From Chlamydomonas sphaeroides (taxonomy: Eukaryota; Chlorophyta; Chlorophyceae; Chlamydomonadales; Chlamydomonadaceae), in NCBI GenBank assembly GCA_001662425.1, contig BDDC01002592.1, positions 1,576 to 11,821 of the forward strand: DNA of 10,246 nucleotides, read 5' to 3'. A program made the position numbers and the translations under genes. Position 1 is the first letter of the stretch; each line of letters opens with the position of its first letter. Shown here piece by piece: positions 1 to 7,046 of the stretch. The notes beneath the pieces were generated by a model that saw only the letters and a program-made list of their open reading frames with translations, was not told where the DNA came from and did not search any database.

Positions 1-88
1 AACCACCCCACACAACTCCCGTGCTGTTGGCCGTGCCTTACATCCCCTCCCTCCCCCCTCCCCCCTCCTCCCTCCCTCCCCCTCCCAG
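1..88 (+). other. 3' end of an intron with a long polypyrimidine tract
   Basis: Bases 43-86 are uninterrupted C and T, directly followed by AG at 87-88, a textbook 3' splice site. The donor lies left of the window. The tract is unusually long and C-rich (runs of CCCTCC), so the opposite strand is a G-rich purine stretch. Confidence 0.65.
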
Positions 89-246
89 GCGCTGTGGCCA
101 TGAGCGGCACCCGCGCGCTGCCCGCCTCTGCGCTGGGCTACGGAGGGGCCAACGGAGCCAACGGCAGGCTCAACGGAGGGCCCAACGGCGGCTACGGCGG
201 CGGAGCTTACAGCGGCGGCTTCAACGGCTCGGGCAGCCCGCTGTAG
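89..246 (+). CDS. Last exon of a gene entering from the left; Gly/Asn/Tyr-rich C-terminus, function unknown
   Basis: The exon follows a pyrimidine tract ending in CAG at 86-88 and reads without interruption to TAG at 244-246. The first two bases (89-90) complete a codon split by the intron, and 51 further residues follow. The C-terminal 35 residues are built from short Gly/Asn/Tyr motifs (GGAN, GANG, NGGP, NGGYGGG, SGGFNGSG) and are almost certainly disordered. Such GGY/NGG tails occur in RNA-binding and other low-complexity proteins, but no folded domain lies in the window, so no function can be assigned. The in-frame ATG at 100 has no good start context and is more likely internal. The frame is also open leftward through 1-88, but that stretch is nearly all pyrimidine and fits an intron end much better. 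Codon use is G/C-ending, like the other real exons here. Confidence 0.66.
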
Positions 247-722
247 GGCGGCAGCGCTGTGGAGCGGCAGCGCGAGCGGGGGCTGGCTGGCTGGCTTGCT
301 GGCAGTCAGGGAGGCTGCGGAGGGGCTGCGACGTGGGGGTGAGAGGGGGAGAGAGGTCGTGAGCGGCCCCGGGGTGGGCCCTGCTAGGGAGGGGGGCGGG
401 CGCGCGGCTTCCTTCCAGCTTCTGGGGGACAGCGACCCTCCTCCTTTTGGGGGTTGCGGGCGGTTGCTTTGCTGGCGCACGCGTAGGGGCGCATGGGTAC
501 GGGCGCCGGAGCGGGCGCCGGGGGCGTGCTGGCGGGGGCGGCAGCTGTGGGATTGTGTGACCAGTGATCAGTGATGACGACTCAATAAGCGCGCCGCCTG
601 CGTGGCGGCTGGCTCGGGGGCGAAGATTGCCCCCGGAGCAGGCGCAGCGCTGAGGGGCCGCGAGGGGCGTGGCTGCTGCGGCGCCTGCGCGCGTGGGGCC
701 TGTGGGGGCACTTCGGGCCCTG

Positions 723-927
723 AGTGACTAGTACTACTCTAAGGATAAGCGAGATGGCACGTGTGCCGGCGGTACACCGGGCGAGCTGCGGCAGCCCTTC
801 ATTGGGCGCTGTGGCTGCGCTCTGCTGCACATTAGTGTGTGTGTGTGTTTCATGCGCCCCTCTACCTGCCTCTATCTTTCAGATCTAACCTGCACTCGTC
901 TTTCAAAGTACCGGTGTACTAGTCACT
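723..927. repeat. Overlapping inverted repeats within the 3'UTR
   Basis: Bases 723-734 (AGTGACTAGTAC) are perfectly complementary in inverted orientation to 916-927. Separately, 772-780 (GTACACCGG) is perfectly complementary to 911-919. The two right-hand arms share 916-919, so in RNA only one of the two stems could form fully at a time. Loop sizes are large (181 and 130 bases). It could be the eroded ends of a small transposable element, a regulatory RNA fold, or chance. Confidence 0.4.
835..848. repeat. (GT)7 microsatellite
   Basis: Seven perfect GT units lie inside the 3'UTR of the left-hand gene. It is a simple repeat, likely length-polymorphic between strains; no function is implied. 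Confidence 0.85.
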
Positions 928-1012
928 GTTCCTTGCTTGGTCGGCGCATGCACGGCGCGGGGTGTGCGGCCCCGAGTGCGTCACTGCTCCTGCCGGCCGC
1001 GTGGCCGGCGTA

Positions 1013-1017
1013 TGTAA
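1013..1017 (+). terminator. Poly(A) signal TGTAA of the left-hand gene
   Basis: TGTAA is the dominant polyadenylation signal in Chlamydomonas and relatives. This is the first + strand copy I found downstream of the stop codon at 246, and it sits in a local context (TATGTAATAAAC) that is AT-rich compared with its surroundings. It lies upstream of the convergent gene's own end signal at 1697-1701, so the two transcripts need not overlap. Confidence 0.66.
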
Positions 1018-1030
1018 TAAACACGGCAGG

Positions 1031-1684
1031 GCCGCGTTCCATTACCGCGACAGCCCCCTGCCGCGGCATCACCCGGGTGTCTATCCTGACATCCTGAAAC
1101 GCAGTGTACGCTCAGCAAGTGTGCAAGGGCGTCTTGGTTTGGAGTAAACAGGGCGCCTAGATGGCGACGCGTCATGCGCCGGCGCCTGGCGGCCTCTCTG
1201 GTACCCGCTGGGGTCCGCAGGCTGACGGCCGCCGTGGGCGGTGCTGTGCCGAGCCTTGACCCCGGACACAGCGCGTGCGTGTTCTGACTCCAGGTGTGGA
1301 GGGGATTGCAGCTCTACGCCTCCTGCTGGCGGAGGTTTCACGAGGTCCCAAAAATAGCAGGGGGCACCTGGGAGGGGTGGCAGAACACGGGTTGGTGCCA
1401 CACATGGCGGGATGGAGGGCCTCGGGCCGCAGTGACCTGCGGGCTGGCGCATGTGCGCAGTGTCCATCCGCGATGACTGCGGCGCGAGGGGCCCGCCCCG
1501 CGGGGCCACTCCTGGCTGCTCCTCCCGGACACACTGCTGTGACACCAGCAGGGACGGGCTTTCCCGTTCCTGGTGTGCCTCGCCCGACGCATCCTCCTCC
1601 GTCAGGGACTGCGAGGTAGGGCCGGGATGGCGGCTGGGACTCGGTGTGCTGTCATCACAGGTGTGCATCCTGCAGTCAGTTCAA
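1031..1684. other. Convergent intergenic spacer; nothing recognisable
   Basis: This stretch lies between the two converging poly(A) sites. Open frames exist on both strands (the longest is 195 codons on the - strand, starting at 1668), as expected from GC-rich DNA, but their codon use is mixed, they are Cys/His/Pro-rich without pattern, and they match no family I know. I saw no tRNA-like, terminal-repeat or splice structure. Confidence 0.55.
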
Positions 1685-2576
1685 AGGTTGCACTTGTTAC
1701 ACTGGCCTCTTGGCCCGAATGCGTTCATGCGCCCAGCCCCTGGCTCGCCACACATGCATGCGCCACCATCTGCCACCCACCGCCGGCCCGCATGTCGCCC
1801 CTCACACACGCGCTGGTGTTCGCGCAACCACCGCCAGTGCCTCACCCAGGCAAACACACAGGCAGGGCTGGCGCGCATGCTTTTGCGGGCAGCCCTTCCG
1901 CTACAGCCCCACCACGGCCCGGGCATCCTTCAAGCCCAGACACCAGCCATTGACACCTATGCAAACCGCTCGTCGCAAACGCCCGCCGCAAAAGGCGACG
2001 GCCAGCTGGGAACCGCAATACCCCGGCTCCTCAGTGTCGCGCGCAGTCCTGAGGACTCGGGCTCGTCTGAGCCATTGCCGGCCGCCGGCGAAACCACTCC
2101 TCAGTGCAGTGCACGGCCATGGGAATTGCCCCACGGCCGCCGGGTGGCGCCCTGCCCTCCCGTAACCGCACGCCCCGACACACCGACGGGCTGGCATGTC
2201 CGTGATAGGCCCACACATGTACCGTCCGACCACATCTCTATGCCTCCCGACGCTCCTACCGCAAGGTGCAGTGTAGCAATTCAACCGCTCTCCAGGAGTC
2301 GGCTGTAGCGCGCATTGCCAGCTGCTCCCAGGAGGCTGGCCCTGGCCCTAGCCCTAGCGCACCCACGGCCCCAAGGACCAGCCGCGTCCGCTGCCCAGGC
2401 GCGGCGTGGCGCGTAGGCTCCCGTGAGCACATGCACCACGTCGCCTGGGCCCGCGCGTCAAGCTCTCCCTTGCCTGCCCGGCCGTCGCTCCAGGCCCTCC
2501 GCACCAGGCCGCCAAACCCGTGCCTGCGGCGTAAAACCCCTTCGCCAGATGCCATGCCGCTGATCCGACAGGCCGC
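1685..2576 (-). other. 3'UTR of the coiled-coil protein gene
   Basis: On the - strand this runs from the TAA at 2579-2577 down to TGTAA at 1701-1697. I found no closer copy of the signal. About 890 bases is long but within the habit of volvocine genes. A 285-codon frame on the + strand (1451-2308) crosses it but has no coding bias. A short tandem of CCCTGG/CCCTAG-like units lies near 2337-2358. Nothing else stands out. Confidence 0.58.
1697..1701 (-). terminator. Poly(A) signal TGTAA of the coiled-coil protein gene
   Basis: Read on the - strand this is TGTAA within a GTGTAACAAG context, about 880 bases after the stop codon. It is the first copy I found downstream of that stop. Another TGTAA on the - strand near 5602-5606 lies inside an intron and is not expected to be used in the mature transcript. 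Confidence 0.58.
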
Positions 2577-3032
2577 TTAGGCCTTGCGGCGGTTGTTGCG
2601 CTTGGCGCCCCCGGCCGGCTTGAAGCCCTCCGGGTCAGCGGCCGTGACACCGGTCGAGGTGCTCGGCCCCTTGAAGGCCTCCGCGGGAGTAGGCAGCGAC
2701 GAGTCGCCCGACTCCGCCGGCGCGGCGGTCGCGATCTTGCCCCACTGGCGCGGGGGCACAGCGGGCGCGGCCGGGCGAGCCGCAGCGGGAGCAGGCGCAG
2801 CGGCGCCGTTCGCCGCTGGTGCGCGCGCCGCCGCGGCGGCCGCCGGAGCGGCAGCCGCAGAGACGGCAGCGGCCGCGGCGGCCACGGGCGTGATGGGTGC
2901 GCCCGTCAGCGGCGCGTAGGCCGCGGGCGCGGGCGCGGCGGGCGCCACCGGCGCGGGCGCGGCGGCGGCCGGCGCGGGCGGCGGCGCAGCCCCCGAGGCG
3001 GTGGCCAGCACCGTGGTGTACTGCTGCGCCAC
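2577..3032 (-). other. Last exon: Ala/Pro low-complexity tail with conserved-looking basic C-terminus
   Basis: This is the longest exon of the - strand gene, encoding residues 546-696. After VAQQYTTVLA the sequence becomes nearly pure Ala and Pro for about 85 residues, surely disordered. It then turns into ordinary-looking sequence (RQWGKIATA, PAEAFKG, EGFKPAGG) and ends in the basic cluster RNNRRKA before TAA. The mixed-composition last 50 residues are more likely to be under selection than the Ala/Pro spacer and could hold a short binding motif or nuclear signal. Confidence 0.6.
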
Positions 3033-6000
3033 CTGTGATGTGGTTGGGAAGGGAGGATGGGATACGGCGGCTGGGTCAGTCAGCAGCAAGGGGCGACGGG
3101 CTAGGCATGGCAGCTGTGCATGAGTGGAGGTGTGCGGGCAGCTGGTGGACGTCGCCGCGGCCTGGCTGCGTGCGGGTGCGCGGAAGCATCGTACCTGCGC
3201 CGCGAGCGCGTCGATGTTGCGGATGTGCGCCGCCACCAGGGACGCCTTCTCGGGGTTGAAGCGCGCCATGGCATCGTAGCGCTTGTGGCTGTCGGCACGG
3301 ACCTGCAGATGGAGCCAGATAGATAATGATGCGTCCGTGGCGCACAAGATTGCGTGCTGCTAGGGACCCAGCAGGCATGCAGACCCTGTCCCTTGACCTC
3401 CCTCGCGACCCTCCCCTCCCCGCCCATCATCTGCAGCTCCGCGCTGCCCCACCTGCGCGGCCGTCTGCGTCAGCTCCTCGGCCATGCGCATGGTGTCGGC
3501 CATCAGCTTCTCGGCCTCCTCGCCCTGGCGCCTGGCAGAGAGGGGGTAGGTATGGATGGGAAAGGGGGCAGGTGGGTGCCTATCGCGTGCAGACGGTCCT
3601 CGCGGCCCATGTGTTTGGCCCCCTCAACCCTTCCCGGCTCTCAGGCCAGCCCCACCTATGCCTCACAACAGCACACGCCCTTTGTTACCCCGGCCCCGGC
3701 CCGAGCCCCCTCACTTGCTGTCCTCCAGCATCTTGCCCGCCACAGCGCCCAGCTGCGCCAGCTTGGAGGCCTGGCTGATGCGCTGGCGGCAGAAGGCCAG
3801 CTTGGCGGGCACCTCGCCCAGCGCGCTCAGCGCCACGCCCAGCAGGCTCTCGGCGCTGGCCACGTAGTCCACGGGGCTGTTCACCTGTGGCGGAGGGCAG
3901 GGAGAGGGGGTGCAACGTAAGGGACTGAGGGCCCCAGGGACAGAACCAAGACAAATCATGAGACGGCATGACGCGCCCTGCGACGCTTCCTGTCGTGGCC
4001 CTCCCGTCCCTTCCTCCCCCCCGGCCGCACCTGCGCCGTCTGCACGTTGAGCACCTGCTCCGGCGAGGCCGAGGCGGTGCGGCGCGGGTCGGCCAGCTCC
4101 GCCAGCGACTCGGCCAGCGACAGCGCCTCGCGGTAGTGCGCGGGCGTCAGCGAAGAGCCGGCCTGGCGGAGGGCGAGGGAGGCGGTAGGAGGTCATGCAT
4201 GGGAGGGTTGGGGGGCGCAGGCTATAGCTGTGGCCGTTGCCGTAGCTGTCTGTCGCTCTCCCGAGACAGGGTAGGGCAGGACAGCGGCGCTGGGTGCCGG
4301 CCCAGCGCGTCCCTTGCTGAAGTAGCGCTCCGGTCAAACGCAGGGCGCATTCCCGAAACTTGACGGCCAGCGGCACATGCTCACTGCCACAACGCCAGCA
4401 TAATGCTGGCGCTAATCTCCTTCAAGGCCTGTCCGGGTCCTTTGTACATGTTTCCGGTCTCCGTCCTGCCCCACCTGCGCGCGGCCCTTGCTGCCTCCCT
4501 CCCAGGCCTGCCGAGTGCGGCCCGCCAGCGCCTGCCGCTTGTCCTCAATTTCCGCCGCCTGCGCCTTGAGCGACTGCAGCTGCGCCTCCATGGTGCGGAT
4601 CTGGGCAGCAACCTGCGGGGGCAGCGGAGGGCGGGAGGGGATCAGGGAAGGCGATGGCGCCTTGCTTGCAGCGGAGCGCCGGAGCCCACCGCCCGCAGCT
4701 GGCCGACCCACATGGGCAGCGCAGCATGGCAGCGGCACGCCGGCCGACCCCAGCGGCAAGCCACCAACCCACACAGTCGAGCACTGCAACTGCAACCCCT
4801 CCTGACAGCGGAGCTCGTTGGTCCATGTCTTATGCCACGTGCCCATGCCCCCAACCCGTTGCACCACTTTTTGTTGTTGTCAAGCTGGCGTGACCCTCGC
4901 CGCCGAGTGATTGCGCCTGTGCCCGCCCCACCCCGCACCTGGTTGGCCTGCGCCGCCAGGATCTCCTCCTCGCGCTTGTAGCCGGCCACCTGGGCCGCGC
5001 GGGAGGTGTCCGCGGCGGCCGCGCCGCCCGACCGGGTCTCGGCCTCCTGCGGGTCAGGATGGATCACGGCGGGCGTGGGCGGCGCGGCGACGATGGCATC
5101 CCTGCCGACCATGTCCCCAGCTGCTCGCCCATCCACCCATTGCCACTCCGCCATCCCCCGCCATCATGCCGCACTTCGTCACACCCGTCCCTGTTCTGCC
5201 TTCCCCCCTCGCCCCGTCAACCTTGAGGTGGCCCGACACCACGCCCTTGAGCTCCTCCACGCTGCGCAGGCAGGCGCCCAGGCTGCCGCTGGGAGGCCGG
5301 GCCACGGGAATGGCCTCGGGCTGCGGAGGCAGCAGGGGCCGCGCGGAGGGTGCGGCGGGGTCGACATCAGCTCAGCCCCTGGCACTCCAGCATGGCCCAC
5401 CGCGGCGGCTACAGGAGCCGCTGGCATGGAGGCGGGCGGGCACATCGGGCGCTGCTGTGGTGCCCAGCGGGCGCCATTCCGTTCCAGGGCGCAGCTGCGC
5501 ACCTGCAGCATGTCGAACTTCTCCTCCTGCAGCCGCAGCAGGTGGCGGGCCGTGTTGGCCGTCTCCCTGCATGACGGGGACGTAGGGCGGAGTGCGGCGG
5601 GTTACAGCTGACGGGTATAGCCAGCGGCCAACAGACCATGCGGCTGCATCGACATGCGGCTGGCGGCCGCGGCAGCGAAGCCCAGCGGGCGGGATGGCAC
5701 CGACCCAGGCCGCACCTGGTGACGGCGCCCTTGTTGGCGGCGCCCAGCTTGGCGAGCAGCGCCTGCTGGCGGGCAATCTCCTTGTCCAGGTTGGCCACGC
5801 GGGCCAGCCACGCGGCCACGGGGTTGCCCTCGGTGGCCTCCGCCTCGCCCTGCGTGGCGGCCACCTTAAGCGTCTGCACCAGGCTGTTGACCGCGCGCTG
5901 CGCGGCACCCAGCACCGTCGGGGCATCATCCGCCAGCGTGTTCGACATGCGGATGAGCAGGTTGGCGAGCCCGTTGCACGCGCCGTTGTCGTTGGGCAGG

Positions 6001-6739
6001 AACGACGCGAAGAACTGCGCGAGCGTGGACTCCTTGTCCGCTGACACAGTGCTGCACAGGCAGTTCTCGGCGCAGATCTCCAGCGCCTTGCAGCGCAGGA
6101 CCACCTGCGGTCCCAACAGCATTGTGAAGCAATGAAGAAGCGTACAATGCACCGGGCTGAACATACCCCGAAAGCAGAAGTTGCAAAACTAACCTGCTTG
6201 AAGTCCATGGTAGCGCCATCAGCGTCCGTGTACTTGAGCTTGGACGACTTGTCGCTGGCCTGTGGAGCAGCGGAGCGGGGTAACACGGTCTCGACTGGGG
6301 TGAGGTGTCGACGCGGGACACCTGCAACAGAGCCCACCACAGCCCGAAAGCGATAGGCTGCTGGTGTACACGTGAACGCAGCACACTGCACCGCGGGCCC
6401 CCGATCGCAGACGGCAAGTAAGCCAACCGCGACATGCGTCCGCAGCAGCCCACGCACCAGCTTGGTCCACTCCTTCCACAGCTTGACCTTTGCGGGGGTG
6501 TCCTTGGCCTCGCGAGCACCACGCTCGAAGATAGCGCAGGCCTCGTTCACCCCGACAATGAGATCACTCGAGCCAGGGGGTGGCACCATGCTGACTTGCG
6601 GAGCCGGAGCAGCCGCAGGCACAGGCGCGGCGGGCTGCGCGGGAGCTCCATTGGCTGCGGGCTTCTTGCCCTTCTTCTTCTTGTTCAGCTGCGACTCGGC
6701 GCCCGTTAGCAGGGTGAAGGCATTTGCCATAGAAGCCAT
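2577..6739 (-). CDS. Complete 12-exon gene: 696-residue helical/coiled-coil protein with Lys-rich N-terminus and Ala/Pro-rich tail; function unknown
   Basis: Exons in transcript order: 6739-6458, 6259-6194, 6104-5716, 5566-5503, 5320-5222, 5046-4939, 4612-4475, 4162-4031, 3884-3715, 3531-3453, 3302-3195, 3032-2577. All joins keep one frame; introns are 89-326 bases, all GT-AG, nine in phase 0 and two (after exons 3 and 9) in phase 2. The start at 6739 has an excellent context (CCACCATGG) and reads MASMANAF; a second ATG three codons on is possible. The N-terminus has KKKKGKK at residues 20-26, then an Ala/Pro linker to about 50. Residues 57-545 are mainly helical, with a cysteine cluster at 121-133 and the clearest heptads at 325-365. 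Residues about 560-645 are Ala/Pro-rich, and the protein ends in a basic RNNRRKA. There is no signal peptide or membrane segment, so it is probably cytosolic or nuclear. I do not recognise the family. The NAF.LL start faintly recalls the NPFDLL start of Stm1/SERBP1/VIG ribosome-associated proteins, but no RGG boxes follow. Confidence 0.85.
4475..5046 (-). other. Coiled-coil segment (residues about 325-365) of the - strand protein
   Basis: This is encoded across exon 6 (5046-4939) and exon 7 (4612-4475). From KREEEILAAQ through IRTMEAQLQSL to EIEDKRQAL there is a long charged helix. Hydrophobic a/d positions repeat at I341, M344, L348, L351, A355, I358 and L365, with R362 the one polar exception. 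The intron between the exons falls inside the helix in phase 0. The heptads support dimerisation or a scaffold role; partner and function are not visible. Confidence 0.65.
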
Positions 6740-7046
6740 GGTGGCGGGTGGAAGAATATGTGTGGCGTGGGGGGTGGGGTGAGATGGGACTAGGGGCTTG
6801 GATGGCTGCGGGTCGAGCCAAGTTTGGGGGTGAACAGCCCATGCCGGCATGGGGGTCGTGCTGGGCGCGGCGGGCACTAACACGGCCATCAAATTCAAGC
6901 ACACGCCGACTGCCAGCTACAAACGAAGATACCTATTACCTCTACTTCTTGATGGAGCTAATTATCGTTCTTTGGGGCGGAGGGCACCGTCCGATGCAAT
7001 AATCGCGCGTTCGCACGCAGCGGCTATCTGCGCTACATTCTGCGCG
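6740..7046. promoter_or_regulatory. Probable bidirectional promoter between divergent genes
   Basis: The region separates the ATG of the - strand gene (6739) from the proposed ATG of the + strand gene (7047), so both 5'UTRs and promoters must fit in about 300 bases. The part from roughly 6885 to 7005 is clearly richer in A and T than the rest of the window (for example CTATTACCTCTAC and GCTAATTATCG), as expected of a nucleosome-poor promoter core. I see no convincing TATA box at a fixed distance for either gene. A 16-codon upstream frame (ATG 6952 to TAA 7002) precedes the + strand gene. Confidence 0.5.

Larger units (their letters stand above)
247..1030 (+). other. 3'UTR of the left-hand gene
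   Basis: Between the TAG at 244-246 and the TGTAA at 1013-1017 I find no reading frame with the codon bias of the real exons, and no splice pair leading to one. A 3'UTR of about 780 bases is normal for volvocine algae. It contains a (GT)7 microsatellite at 835-848 and a pair of overlapping inverted repeats (723-734 with 916-927; 772-780 with 911-919). The end at about 1030 assumes cleavage 10-15 bases after the TGTAA. Confidence 0.6.

Noticed and set aside
1081..1668. 195-codon open frame on the - strand in the convergent spacer
   Set aside because: Composition looks random, the codon use is unlike the real exons, and no TGTAA or splice context supports a gene.
1451..2308. 285-codon open frame on the + strand
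   Set aside because: Cys/His/Pro/Arg-rich with no codon bias, no family resemblance and no splice partners; it overlaps the 3'UTR of the opposite gene and is explained by low stop-codon density in GC-rich DNA.
2333..2358. CCCTAG-like units as interstitial telomere sequence
   Set aside because: Too short and imperfect, and lacking the A-run of the algal telomere repeat; a simple local tandem.
5372..6904. 510-codon continuous - strand frame read as a single exon
   Set aside because: It runs through three introns in shifting sense; conserved-looking blocks appear only when the GT-AG introns are removed, which also restores frame with the following exons.
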